Source: Scatosoma sp048465415
GTDB taxonomy: Bacteria > Bacillota > Clostridia > Christensenellales > Borkfalkiaceae
NCBI GenBank assembly: GCA_048465415.1
Contig: DBFWLO010000008.1
Location: forward strand, 62,001 to 126,000
Direction: 5' to 3'
DNA length: 64,000 bases
The position numbers and the translations under genes were made by a program. The notes below the pieces were generated by a model. The model was not told where the DNA came from, made no database searches, and saw only the letters and a list, made by a program, of their open reading frames with translations. This document shows positions 26,353-37,930 of this stretch, piece by piece; positions within the stretch are counted from its first letter, which is position 1; each line of letters opens with the position of its first letter.

Positions 26353-29121
26353 ATGAAAGAACAAATTTCTTCCCGGGCGGACGGTACGCCGGGGATAAAC
26401 GCGGTGGGGCTGACGGAGGAGCAGGTGCTCTCTTCCCGTCGTCAGCACGGCGCAAATACCCTTACGCAGCACAGGCGCAAGGGATTTTTCCGTCAGTATC
26501 TGAGCAGTTTCGGCGATCCTATCATCAAGATTCTCCTGGCGGCGCTCGTCATTAACGTCATTTTTTTATTCCGCAATTCCAACTGGATGGAGTCGGTGGG
26601 GATCGCGGCGGCGGTCTTTCTCGCTACGTTCGTTTCCACCCTTTCCCAGTACGGCAGCGAGTCCGCGTTTCTCGAATTGCAGCGTTCCTCCGCCAATATC
26701 GAATGCCGCGTCAAGCGCGCGAAGGGGATCCGTTCCCTGCCCATCGCGGAGCTGGTAGTGGGCGATCTCGTGCTCTTGCAGGCCGGGGAAAAGATTCCCG
26801 CCGACGGCGTGCTCGTATCCGGAAAACTGAGCGTCGATCAATCCGCGCTCAACGGCGAGAGCGCGGAGACGGAAAAACTTCCTCTCTCCACGGGCGGGAA
26901 GGACTGGGATCTCATGCGCAAGAACCAGCTCTTCCGCGGCGCCGTCGTCTCCGCCGGCGAGGGCGTAATGCGCGTCGAACGCGTCGGCGACAAAACCTTT
27001 TACGGCGGTCTCGCCAAGGAAATGCAGGACGAACCGCCCGAAAGCCCCTTGCGTGTCAAGCTGGACGGTCTCGCAAAAACGCTGAGCAAGCTCGGTTATA
27101 TCGCGGCGGTGCTCATCGCCGTGGCGGACCTTTTCAACAGTTTTTTAATCGACAACGGCATGAACTTTGCCCGCGCCTGGACGGATATATGCACCTGGAC
27201 GGTGTGCCTGCCCCGGCTCATGCACGCGCTGACGCTTGCGATCGCCATCGTTGTCGTAGCCGTCCCCGAGGGACTGCCGATGATGATCGCCGTCGTACTA
27301 TCCTCGAATATGCTGCGCATGCTCAAAGACAAAGTGATGGTGCGAAAGCCGGTGGGAATCGAGGCTTCGGGCGGACTGAATATCCTATTCACGGATAAGA
27401 CGGGAACGCTGACGAAAGGGGAGTTGGAAGCGGTGAAGATCGTGGAAGGCGGGGGGCAGGTATCCGGCGACGTGAAAACCTGCGGCAAGAGGGTGGGAGA
27501 GCTTCTCCGCCTTTCCGCCTTCTTCAATACGGCGAGTCTCGTCTCTTCGGGTAAGGCGCTCGGCGGCAACGCGACCGACCGGGCTCTGCTCAAAGGGATT
27601 CTTCCCCTCGATTTCAAGCCCGATAACTATCAAAGGACGACGGTTCTTCCCTTCGACAGCGCCTATAAGTTTTCCGCCGCGTCCGTGCGCGCACAACTGG
27701 GTACCATGCCCGTATTCGGTGAAAAATGCACGTTCGTCAAAGGCGCGCCCGAAAAGATACTGCCTTTCTGTAAAGATTATGTGGATCAAAACGGCGAATT
27801 TAAAACCTTCGACAGCGCGGAAATGGGACGCAGACAGCGTTCCATGACGCAGAAGGCGATGCGCGTGCTGGCGGTGGCGGTTACCCGTTCGGACGTGACG
27901 GGAGAAAAAGATCTCAAAGATCTGACCTTCGTCGCCCTTATCGGGATCCGCGACGATATCCGCAAGGAGGTTCCGGCGGCGATTGCCGAGGTGACGGGGG
28001 CGGGTATCCAGGTGGTGATGATCACGGGAGACAACGTCGAGACGGCGAAGGCGGTCGCGGAGGAGGTCGGACTTTTCAAAGCCGAAAACGGCGGGAACGT
28101 CGGTACGCCGCTGGCCGTCACCGGCCGTGAACTCGCGGCGATGACGGACGCGGAGGTCTTGAAAATCCTGCCGCGGCTGAGAGTCGTCGCCCGCGCCCTG
28201 CCTACGGATAAGAGCCGGCTGGTGCGTTTGGCACAGTCCCGGGGACTGGTGACCGGCATGACGGGTGACGGCATCAACGACGCGCCCGCTCTGAAAAAAG
28301 CGGACGTGGGCTTCGCGATGGGAACGGGCACCGAAGTCGCGAAAGAAGCGGGCGACATCGTCATTTTAGACAACAATTTCGCTTCTATCGCGAAGGCGAT
28401 CCGTTACGGCCGGACGATTTTCAGGAGTATCCGTAAATTCGTGGTCTTTCAGCTGACGATGAATCTGTGCGCGGTGGGCGTGTCTTTAATCGCGCCGTTT
28501 ATCGGCGTGGATACCCCCGTTACCGTCATTCAGATGCTTTGGATCAACATCATCATGGATACGCTGGCGGGACTCGCCTTCGCGGGAGAGCCGGCTCTCC
28601 AAGAATACATGGAAGAAAAGCCGACGCGCCGTAACGAACCGGTGCTGTGCAAACGCATGATTCACCAGATCGTCTGCACGGGCGTCTATACGATCGGGCT
28701 TTGCCTGGTATTTCTCAAAGCGCCCCTGTTCAAAACGCTGTTCCGTTACGAGGAAAATCCGCTCTATTTCTATACCGCGTTCTTTGCGCTGTTCGTGTTT
28801 TCGGGACTCTTCAACGGGTTTAACGCCCGCACGGAACGAGTCAATCTTTTCTCGCATTTGAGCGGCAATAAAATGTTCGTCGTGTTTATTCTGCTCGTGA
28901 TGGGCGTACAGTTGCTGCTCGTCTATTTCGGCGGTACGGTGTTCCGCTGCGCGGGACTGACCGCCTCGGAGCTCTTAATCACGCTCGCGCTCTCGTTTAC
29001 GGTGATCCCCGTAGATCTCGTCCGCAAAGCGATCGCTAAGAAACTTCGTCGAAGAACCGCGCCGTCGGGGAAAAAGCCGGCCGTGTCCGCCGGGTGGAAC
29101 AGAAGTCCCGAACGGGGATAA
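26353..29121 (+). CDS. P2B-type calcium-transporting ATPase
   Basis: 922 residues from ATG 26353, with AAAGGAG 9 bases upstream. The cation-transporter N-domain is followed by the actuator motif LNGESAETEK, the membrane motif VPEGLP (about residues 304-309) that marks the Ca2+ pumps, the phosphorylated Asp348 in DKTGTLT, KGAPE in the nucleotide domain, and TGDGINDAP. Ten or so membrane segments end in the C-terminal cation ATPase domain. It should export Ca2+ from the cytosol or load a compartment with it. The sigma-E-like promoter suggests expression in the mother cell during sporulation, when spores accumulate calcium dipicolinate; B. subtilis YloB is a comparable case. Confidence 0.93.
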   Translation: MKEQISSRADGTPGINAVGLTEEQVLSSRRQHGANTLTQHRRKGFFRQYLSSFGDPIIKILLAALVINVIFLFRNSNWMESVGIAAAVFLATFVSTLSQYGSESAFLELQRSSANIECRVKRAKGIRSLPIAELVVGDLVLLQAGEKIPADGVLVSGKLSVDQSALNGESAETEKLPLSTGGKDWDLMRKNQLFRGAVVSAGEGVMRVERVGDKTFYGGLAKEMQDEPPESPLRVKLDGLAKTLSKLGYIAAVLIAVADLFNSFLIDNGMNFARAWTDICTWTVCLPRLMHALTLAIAIVVVAVPEGLPMMIAVVLSSNMLRMLKDKVMVRKPVGIEASGGLNILFTDKTGTLTKGELEAVKIVEGGGQVSGDVKTCGKRVGELLRLSAFFNTASLVSSGKALGGNATDRALLKGILPLDFKPDNYQRTTVLPFDSAYKFSAASVRAQLGTMPVFGEKCTFVKGAPEKILPFCKDYVDQNGEFKTFDSAEMGRRQRSMTQKAMRVLAVAVTRSDVTGEKDLKDLTFVALIGIRDDIRKEVPAAIAEVTGAGIQVVMITGDNVETAKAVAEEVGLFKAENGGNVGTPLAVTGRELAAMTDAEVLKILPRLRVVARALPTDKSRLVRLAQSRGLVTGMTGDGINDAPALKKADVGFAMGTGTEVAKEAGDIVILDNNFASIAKAIRYGRTIFRSIRKFVVFQLTMNLCAVGVSLIAPFIGVDTPVTVIQMLWINIIMDTLAGLAFAGEPALQEYMEEKPTRRNEPVLCKRMIHQIVCTGVYTIGLCLVFLKAPLFKTLFRYEENPLYFYTAFFALFVFSGLFNGFNARTERVNLFSHLSGNKMFVVFILLVMGVQLLLVYFGGTVFRCAGLTASELLITLALSFTVIPVDLVRKAIAKKLRRRTAPSGKKPAVSAGWNRSPERG

Positions 29122-29193
29122 ATTTGCCGCTTCGCTTTAAAAAAATTTTCACAAAGGATTTACAAAACCTGCACAAGACGCAGACGAATTAAA

Positions 29194-29222
29194 TTGACTT
29201 TTTTCGCAAATAATAGTACAAT
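29194..29222 (+). promoter_or_regulatory. Sigma-A promoter immediately before a start codon
   Basis: TTGACT (29194-29199), 17 bases, TACAAT (29217-29222). The ATG at 29229 is where transcription would begin, so the mRNA may have no leader. Confidence 0.6.
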
Positions 29223-29228
29223 CAAGGC

Positions 29229-29825
29229 ATGAGTAAAATTTGTTTGCAATGCGGTTATGAAAACGATGAAAACGCGAAATTCTGCATTCGCTGCGGCAAG
29301 CCATTTTCCGCGCCCGCAAAAGGAGACGCGGAGCCGGGCGTTTCCGCGCCTGCGAACCTTTCTTCGGACGCCGGCGTTGATGCGGAAAAGGACGCGAACG
29401 AGAAGCGTATCCGGGCGGAATGGCAGGGCTCGGATTGTCACTGCGCGATCGACGGAGGAACTTCGGGCAATTTTTCGTCCGACGGTCCCTACCGGCTTCC
29501 GCCTTACGGCGCGCCCGCGGGTACGCCTCCCTATTCCGCGGCTTATTACGAAGCGCAGCGCCGGGAATGGAAAGAGAAGGCTATCAGAGAAGCGGCGATT
29601 AACAAGCGCAAGACGCTGTTCATTCTCGCTTTCGTCGGACTGCTGCTGGACATATTTGCAGGAATCGGGGCGCTGATGTGCCTGCCCGTCGCCATCATCG
29701 CTTCGGTGGACTTTTCCGCTCTTTATAAAACGGAAAAGAAAATGAGTTCGCAGCTCTTATGGGCGATGATCGTGGGATATGTGGGCGCGGTCATCGGCGT
29801 CGTATTCTTCATTCTGATTTTTTAA
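29229..29825 (+). CDS. Zinc-ribbon membrane protein, possibly leaderless
   Basis: 198 residues. It opens with a zinc ribbon (CLQCGYENDENAKFCIRCG), then an acidic and Pro/Tyr-rich linker of about 85 residues, and two membrane segments at the end (LFILAFVGLLLDIFAGIGAL and LWAMIVGYVGAVIGVVFFIL). The ribbon begins at residue 5, so the start at 29229 is fixed, yet the only purine-rich stretch (AAGG) is one base from the ATG and too close to act as an SD. Function unknown; proteins of this plan often belong to membrane-quality or stress modules. Confidence 0.75.
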   Translation: MSKICLQCGYENDENAKFCIRCGKPFSAPAKGDAEPGVSAPANLSSDAGVDAEKDANEKRIRAEWQGSDCHCAIDGGTSGNFSSDGPYRLPPYGAPAGTPPYSAAYYEAQRREWKEKAIREAAINKRKTLFILAFVGLLLDIFAGIGALMCLPVAIIASVDFSALYKTEKKMSSQLLWAMIVGYVGAVIGVVFFILIF

Positions 29826-29880
29826 ACGCGGCGCCGCCGGAACGGGCGCGCTGCAAAAAACGACAATCGAATAAAAGCGC

Positions 29881-29950
29881 AAAGCGCGGAGGTTACATAT
29901 TTTCGACGTATGAGGAGTACGTATGTTAGATAAACGAACCTCCGCGCTTT
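29881..29950 (+). repeat. Inverted repeats enclosing an SD and start codon
   Basis: Perfect 14-base arms AAAGCGCGGAGGTT (29881-29894) and AACCTCCGCGCTTT (29937-29950) enclose the start of the next gene. Inside, ACGTA (29906-29910) and TACGT (29918-29922) form a small hairpin whose 7-base loop TGAGGAG is the SD itself, with ATG immediately after. In RNA this gives a long stem with the SD presented in a loop. Confidence 0.6.
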
Positions 29951-30297
29951 TGCAGACAATCAACGATTTCTGCGATTCCGGAACCTATAAAATTTTTTCC
30001 GAAGAGGATTTTCTCGCGGCGTTTCCCGAAAAGTGGGGAGTGACCGCGGAATCGCTCTGTCAAATGCTGGACTACCTTTCGGAGAACGGCTACATAAATA
30101 TCAAGTATTCGGGCGGCGGCATGTATTGTATATGTCCTCTTCCGCTCGGCCGCGGGTATTGCGAGCAGGAAGCCGACAAAAAGAGCGAATGTGTGTTGCA
30201 GCTCAAATATTTTATGTCGGCGGCGTTTTTCGGCGCCTTTGCGGGCGCGGTGCTCGGAGCTTTGCTCTTTGCGCTCGTCTATCTGATCATGCGATAG
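29923..30297 (+). CDS. Winged-helix-like membrane protein
   Basis: 124 residues; SD GAGGAG in a hairpin loop 6 bases upstream. Residues 1-75 look like a winged helix (SEEDFLAAFPEKWGVTAESLCQMLDYLSENGYINIKYSGGGMY), residues 95-123 are one membrane segment rich in Gly and Ala. The next gene (30368) has the same plan and similar size, so the two are probable paralogues. Function unknown. Confidence 0.72.
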   Translation: MLDKRTSALLQTINDFCDSGTYKIFSEEDFLAAFPEKWGVTAESLCQMLDYLSENGYINIKYSGGGMYCICPLPLGRGYCEQEADKKSECVLQLKYFMSAAFFGAFAGAVLGALLFALVYLIMR

Positions 30298-30367
30298 ACC
30301 GCCGGGGCGGAACAGAACGACGTCGTTTATTTGCCGCGGCAAAAAGAAAAAATTTTAAGGAGTGGGT

Positions 30368-30724
30368 ATGCTGAACAAAAAGGAAAGCGAAGTGATGCAG
30401 GCGGTGTTTTCCCTTTGCAAGGAGAACGGGCGTTGTCTCGTCGCGCCCGCCGATCTCATCAAACACCTGCCCGCCAAAGAAAAATGCACCGAAGAAAAAC
30501 TGGAAAAAATTTTACGCGCCTTAGAACTCGACGATTATTTCGAGATCATCTCCTCCGACAGAAAGGGGGAAAAGATGTACGTCATCACCCTGCACCCCAA
30601 CGGATTCGCCTTTAAACGCTCGACGGTGCAGATGCGCCGGGATATGTTTTTCAAGGTCTCCTGGACAATCGCTTCCGCCGTCATTGCCTTCCTCGTCGGT
30701 CTGCTTTTGAAAAAAATTTTTTAA
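30368..30724 (+). CDS. Winged-helix-like membrane protein, paralogue of preceding gene
   Basis: 118 residues from ATG 30368, 5 bases after AAGGAG. A winged-helix-like domain (LVAPADLIKHLPAKEKCTEE to YFEIISSDRKGEKMYVITLHPNG) is followed by one C-terminal membrane segment (VSWTIASAVIAFLVGLLL). The separation from the preceding gene is 70 bases without a clear terminator. Such domain pairs could bind DNA at the membrane, but the wing and helices may equally bind protein. Confidence 0.72.
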   Translation: MLNKKESEVMQAVFSLCKENGRCLVAPADLIKHLPAKEKCTEEKLEKILRALELDDYFEIISSDRKGEKMYVITLHPNGFAFKRSTVQMRRDMFFKVSWTIASAVIAFLVGLLLKKIF

Positions 30725-30813
30725 GCCCCGTCGGAACTTTCGGCAGCGTTTCGCCTCTTTGAAGAAAAATGCGTGAAAATGGGAATTGTCTTTACAACAG
30801 GGCCCGCGTTTTC

Positions 30814-30857
30814 TTGACATTTGCAACAGTACGTGCTATAATACAAACGAATGTTCG
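30814..30857 (+). promoter_or_regulatory. uvrB promoter with LexA/SOS box
   Basis: TTGACA (30814-30819), 17 bases, TATAAT (30837-30842), then CAAAC-GAAT-GTTCG at 30844-30857. This differs by one base from CGAAC-N4-GTTCG. The position relative to the -10 is similar to that at 1627-1640. uvrB is a classic SOS gene, which supports the reading of both boxes. Confidence 0.75.
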
Positions 30858-30893
30858 TAAAAGTGAAAGAAAGGCGATCTGGAAGGAGGAAAT

Positions 30894-32870
30894 ATGGAAT
30901 TTAAGCTGCAAGCTCCCTTTCAGCCTACCGGCGACCAGCCGCAGGCAATCGAGAAGCTCACCGAAGGCGTGAAAGACGGGATCCGCACGCAGGTTCTCGT
31001 GGGCGTGACGGGCAGCGGCAAGACGTTTACGATGGCGAACGTCATCAAGAACGTCAACCGTCCCACGCTCGTCATCGCGCACAATAAAACGCTGGCGGCG
31101 CAGCTGTGCAACGAGTTCCGCGAATTTTTCCCGCACAACCGCGTCGAGTATTTCGTCTCGTACTACGACTATTATCAGCCGGAGAGCTATATTCCTTCCA
31201 CAGATACGTATATCGAAAAGGATTTGAGTTTAAACGACGAGATCGATAAGCTGAGAAACTCGGCCACCTGTTCGTTGATGGAACGGGAGGACGTGCTCGT
31301 CGTGGCGTCGGTGTCCTGTATTTACGGTCTCGGCGCGCCGGAGGAATACTTCCGGCTTTCCGTTTCCCTGCGTCCGGGCATGGAACTGGAACGGGACAGG
31401 CTGCTGAGAAAACTCATCGAGTTGCAATACGCGCGCAACGATATCGATTTCAAGCGTTCCACCTTCCGCGTCCGCGGCGACGCGGTGGAAATTTTCCCCG
31501 CCTCCAATTCGGAGGTGGCGATCCGCGTGGAATTTTTCGGCGACGAAATCGACAAGCTCTACGAAGTGGAAGCGCTGACGGGCAATAAAATCAACGAACT
31601 CGCGCACGTGGCGATCTTCCCGGCCAGCCAGTACGCCGTGGGCACGGAGAAACTGCGGGGCGCTTTGAGCATGATCGAAGAGGACCTGCGCGGGGAAGTG
31701 AAGGCGTTTGAAGACCAGGGGAAAATTCTCGAAGCGCAGCGGCTCAAACAACGCACCGAACACGACCTGGAAATGATGCGGGAGATCGGGTATTGCAGCG
31801 GCATCGAGAATTACAGCCGCTATTTTGACGGCCGCAAGCCCGGCGAGCCGTCGTTTACCCTGCTCGACTATTTCCCGGCGGGGAATTTTCTCGTCTTTAT
31901 CGACGAGAGCCACATGACGATCCCGCAGATCCGCGCCATGTATCACGGTGATCTTTCGCGCAAAAAAAATCTCGTCGATTACGGATTCCGCATGAACTCC
32001 GCCTATGACAACCGACCTTTGACCTTCGACGAATTCGACGCGCGGGTGCCGCAGCTCATCTGCGTGTCCGCCACGCCCGCCCCGTACGAACTGTCTCAGG
32101 CGGGGCAGAAAGTGGAGCAACTGATCCGTCCCACGGGGCTGCTCGATCCCGAAATCGACGTTCGTCCCACCAAAGGCCAGATCGACGATCTGCTTTCGGA
32201 GATTCATACGGTGGTAAACGGCGGGGGCAGGGTTTTAATCACGACGCTGACGAAGAAGATGTCGGAGGAACTCACGGACTATCTCAAAGAACATTCCGTG
32301 AAGGTGAAATACATGCACAGCGACATCGATACGCTGGAACGGATCGACATCGTCAACGGCCTGCGGACGGGAGAGTTCGACGTCTTATGCGGCATCAACC
32401 TGCTGCGCGAAGGCCTGGATTTGCCCGAAGTCAAGCTGGTGGCGATCCTCGACGCGGATAAGGAAGGCTTTTTAAGAAGCGATACGGCGCTCATACAGAC
32501 GATCGGACGCGCGGCGAGAAACAGCGAGGGGCGCGTCGTCATGTATGCGGACACGATCACGGACAGTATGAAGCGCGCGATCGGCGAGACCAACCGCCGC
32601 CGCAAGGTACAGCACGAATATAATCTCGCGCACGGCATCGTGCCTAAGACGATCATCAAAGAAGTCAAATCGACGCTGAACATCACCAAAAAGAAATCGG
32701 CGGCCGACGATCTCAAATTGAAGGATATTCCCGAAGAGATCGAAAAACTCAAAGCGCTCATGAAAGTCGCGAGCGCGCAGCTCGATTTTGAAAAAGCCAT
32801 CGAGATCCGCGATCAGATCGGGGAACTGCGGGCCAAGATGCGCAAAGCGGAAAGAAAAGGACACGCATAA
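30894..32870 (+). CDS. uvrB: Excinuclease ABC subunit B
   Basis: 658 residues, full family length, with GGAAGGAGG as SD. N-terminal FQPTGDQPQAI and Walker A GVTGSGKTF, the beta-hairpin region YYDYYQPESYIPSTDTYIEKD that clamps the DNA strand, DESHMT as helicase motif II, SATPAPYE, QTIGRAARN as motif VI and the C-terminal UVR domain (LKALMKVASAQLDFEKAIEIRDQI) that binds UvrC. It works with UvrA, encoded 33 bases downstream, in nucleotide excision repair. The promoter carries an SOS box. Confidence 0.98.
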   Translation: MEFKLQAPFQPTGDQPQAIEKLTEGVKDGIRTQVLVGVTGSGKTFTMANVIKNVNRPTLVIAHNKTLAAQLCNEFREFFPHNRVEYFVSYYDYYQPESYIPSTDTYIEKDLSLNDEIDKLRNSATCSLMEREDVLVVASVSCIYGLGAPEEYFRLSVSLRPGMELERDRLLRKLIELQYARNDIDFKRSTFRVRGDAVEIFPASNSEVAIRVEFFGDEIDKLYEVEALTGNKINELAHVAIFPASQYAVGTEKLRGALSMIEEDLRGEVKAFEDQGKILEAQRLKQRTEHDLEMMREIGYCSGIENYSRYFDGRKPGEPSFTLLDYFPAGNFLVFIDESHMTIPQIRAMYHGDLSRKKNLVDYGFRMNSAYDNRPLTFDEFDARVPQLICVSATPAPYELSQAGQKVEQLIRPTGLLDPEIDVRPTKGQIDDLLSEIHTVVNGGGRVLITTLTKKMSEELTDYLKEHSVKVKYMHSDIDTLERIDIVNGLRTGEFDVLCGINLLREGLDLPEVKLVAILDADKEGFLRSDTALIQTIGRAARNSEGRVVMYADTITDSMKRAIGETNRRRKVQHEYNLAHGIVPKTIIKEVKSTLNITKKKSAADDLKLKDIPEEIEKLKALMKVASAQLDFEKAIEIRDQIGELRAKMRKAERKGHA

Positions 32871-32903
32871 AAATACTCGAAAGCGGAGAAAAGGTAAAAG
32901 GAT

Positions 32904-35726
<2,823 letters not shown>

Positions 35727-35796
35727 GAAAAGGCCGCGCGTCCGCCGCTTGGAAACATTTGGTATAAAACCGCGTAAAAACGGGCATAATAGGGGT

Positions 35797-36039
35797 ATGA
35801 TTAAGCCTACCAAAAATATAGCGGACGTCAAACAAATGGTAAAGGACTGCTCGGCGAAGCATGTAGCCGTACGTGTCAATCTGGGCAGAAACAAAATTTT
35901 GAACTATTCGGGAATCTTGTCGGGGATCTATCCCGCGCTCTTTACCGTGAAGCCCGACGATCGGGATTTTCTGGGCAAAACCGCCTATTCCTATTCGGAC
36001 GTACTCTGCGGCAGCGTCAAGATCAAACAGATTCAGTAA
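35797..36039 (+). CDS. veg: Veg protein
   Basis: 80 residues, the usual Veg length, with IADVKQMVKDCSAKHVAVRV and a conserved basic KVNLGRNK-like patch (RVNLGRNKIL), ending DVLCGSVKI. In B. subtilis Veg is an abundant protein that stimulates biofilm matrix genes. The neighbourhood veg / spore-coat-type gene / ispE is conserved in Firmicutes. The only SD-like bases (AGGGG) are 1 base from the ATG; a TTG at 35749 in frame has no SD either, so start assignment rests on family length. Confidence 0.88.
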   Translation: MIKPTKNIADVKQMVKDCSAKHVAVRVNLGRNKILNYSGILSGIYPALFTVKPDDRDFLGKTAYSYSDVLCGSVKIKQIQ

Positions 36040-36053
36040 CTCTTCTTTCAGCG

Positions 36054-36083
36054 ATCCCGTCGGAACTTCCGGCGGGATTTTTT
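36054..36083 (+). terminator. Terminator after veg
   Basis: ATCCCGTCGGAA / TTCCGGCGGGAT stem with a G-T pair, followed by six T. Confidence 0.8.
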
Positions 36084-36146
36084 CTCGCCGGATAGTCCTT
36101 TCGACAGAAATAGCGGAAAATTTCTGTTTCGATTTTGTCGCCGCCG

Positions 36147-36175
36147 TCATAATCCTTTCTCTCCGTTCATAAAAT
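36147..36175 (+). promoter_or_regulatory. Putative sigma-E promoter of the SPOCS-LysM gene
   Basis: TCATAAT (36147-36153), 14 bases, CATAAAAT (36168-36175). Each box differs by one base from the sigma-E consensus. The gene behind it encodes a spore-coat-type domain, which makes the call plausible. Confidence 0.55.
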
Positions 36176-36252
36176 GATAAGGCAAACAGAAAACGTTCGA
36201 TCCGAAGTACCCGAGTGATTCGGTCGAAAAAACAAAGAGAGGTAAAGGAAAA

Positions 36253-37752
36253 ATGTCAATCAAACCGCATTTTGAAACCTATCGCTATACGACTGAAATC
36301 TGCAAAACGGGCAGTCAGTCGATCGTCGAATGCCGTCTTCCCGGCAGCGAAATCACGAGCATACTCGCCATCTACGCGAAAGCCGTACCCTCGGAATGCG
36401 TCTGCGCCGACGGGGAAGTGCGCTACAACGGCAAGCTCTTTTTAAACATCGTTTACGAAGACGCCGACCGCAAGGTCTGCCGCGCGGAACGCGGCGCGGA
36501 GTTCTCGCACCGCGCGGAATCGGAGCTGGTCACGCCCGCGTGTTTCGCGAAAGCCGAGCTCAATACCGATAACGTCTCCTATCGCCGCGAAGGCTCGGGA
36601 CTGTATATCTCCGTCATCATCGGCGCGGAAATTGCGGTGTACGGTACGGCGCAGGCGGAATATCTCTCCGACGGCGAGGGAATCGTCGCCAAAAAGAGCC
36701 CGCAGGCTATCGTCAAGACGGTTTGCGTATCGGGCGAAGCGGAAACGGACGACGAATTCGAGACGGACTACATAGGCGATATCCTCATGCACAGCGAAAA
36801 CGTATGCGTGGGCTACGTTACGGCGGAGGCGGGGCAGATCACCGTTTCCGGCGAAGTCAATCTCAATATCTGCGCCTTGAAAAGCGATCTTTCCCTCTGC
36901 TCGTACGAGCGGCTGATTCCCTTCCGTTTGGAAATCCCCTGCGACGAGTCGATGCCCAAACTTCCCGCGTCGGCGCGCGTGCACGTAAAATCGGCGGTTC
37001 TGACGGCGGGCACGGACGAAGAAAAGGGCAAGTGCAAGATCGACGCGGAGCTTATTTTAAGCGCGGACTGCGAACTGTATATCCGCGACGAGATCCCCGC
37101 CTGCGAGGATATATTCTCGCCCGAATGTGAGATCCGCTATAAAAAGGAAACCAAAAAAGGCAGATATCTGAGCGATATCCTGCGCTTTACGGAGCGCGTG
37201 AGCGGTTCGGCGTCCCTGTCCGTGCCCATCGATTATTCCTCGGCGCTGCAAGCGGCCGTGCTGCCGCGCGCGGAGATCGCCTGCCGGCAGGGCGAAAACG
37301 GCGGCGAAGCGGAAGGCGCGGTGTTCGCGGACGTACTTCTTTGCGACGCCGACGGCGTGCACAGGAGCGCGGAGCTCTCGCTGCCCTTCCTGTTCCCCGT
37401 CAAATTCGAGGAAGGCTGTATTGCGGAAGCGGAGGCCACCGTGTGCGGGCTGAGCGTGCGCCAGCGCCGCGAAGGGGAAGCGGAGGCGGAAGCCACTTTG
37501 AAAGTCACGCTCAAACTCTATAAGGAAACGACGGCGGAATATATCTGCGAGACGGAGGAGGGCGAGGCTTACAAAGAAAACGACAGCGCGATCTCCATCT
37601 TTATTCCCCGCGCCGGAGACGGGCTTTGGGAGATCGCCAAACAGCTCAAACGCCCGCCCGAAGAGGTGGAAAAGAGCAATCCCGAGCTCAAATACCCCGT
37701 CAAAGAAGGAGAGCGTATCTTCATTTACCGCCAGAAAACGGCGGAAAATTGA
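36253..37752 (+). CDS. SPOCS (DUF3794) and LysM domain protein
   Basis: 499 residues. SPOCS-type repeats fill residues 1-430, seen in the recurring pattern of a GEVRYNGKLFLNIVYED-like strand followed by AEFSHRAE-like segments, and the C-terminal 50 residues are a LysM domain (FIPRAGDGLWEIAKQLKRPPEEVEKSN). SPOCS domains occur in spore-coat morphogenesis proteins such as SpoVID, and LysM binds peptidoglycan or spore cortex. It lies between veg and ispE, its usual place in Clostridia. A sigma-E-like promoter at 36147 fits mother-cell expression. No signal peptide, as expected for a coat protein made in the mother cell. Confidence 0.88.
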   Translation: MSIKPHFETYRYTTEICKTGSQSIVECRLPGSEITSILAIYAKAVPSECVCADGEVRYNGKLFLNIVYEDADRKVCRAERGAEFSHRAESELVTPACFAKAELNTDNVSYRREGSGLYISVIIGAEIAVYGTAQAEYLSDGEGIVAKKSPQAIVKTVCVSGEAETDDEFETDYIGDILMHSENVCVGYVTAEAGQITVSGEVNLNICALKSDLSLCSYERLIPFRLEIPCDESMPKLPASARVHVKSAVLTAGTDEEKGKCKIDAELILSADCELYIRDEIPACEDIFSPECEIRYKKETKKGRYLSDILRFTERVSGSASLSVPIDYSSALQAAVLPRAEIACRQGENGGEAEGAVFADVLLCDADGVHRSAELSLPFLFPVKFEEGCIAEAEATVCGLSVRQRREGEAEAEATLKVTLKLYKETTAEYICETEEGEAYKENDSAISIFIPRAGDGLWEIAKQLKRPPEEVEKSNPELKYPVKEGERIFIYRQKTAEN

Positions 37753-37844
37753 GCGCGAACCGGGAAAGAGAACGAGCTTGGACGGAGAAAAAGACTATAA
37801 GTTGAGAAAAATCGGAAAAAAATTACCGAAAACGCTTTAAAGTC

Positions 37845-37873
37845 TTGAAATTTGGCAAAAAGTATGGTACAAT
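37845..37873 (+). promoter_or_regulatory. Sigma-A promoter of ispE
   Basis: TTGAAA (37845-37850), 17 bases, TACAAT (37868-37873). The leader contains a 10-base hairpin (37891-37900 with 37904-37913) just before the start codon, and no strong SD follows it. Confidence 0.65.
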
Positions 37874-37930
37874 AGTTCCAGAAAATCTCGGCGGCGGGGA
37901 GTTTCCTCGCCGCACGTTTGGAATCCGCCC

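Noticed and set aside
30848..30857. CGAATGTTCG read as a compact palindromic operator
   Set aside because: The alignment CAAAC-GAAT-GTTCG keeps the spacing of the known LexA box and is more likely.
31230..32207. Minus-strand open frame inside uvrB
   Set aside because: Shadow of the uvrB frame; no start signals or family features.
36813..37037. Minus-strand small frames in the SPOCS-LysM gene
   Set aside because: Codon pattern and lack of start signals mark them as shadows.
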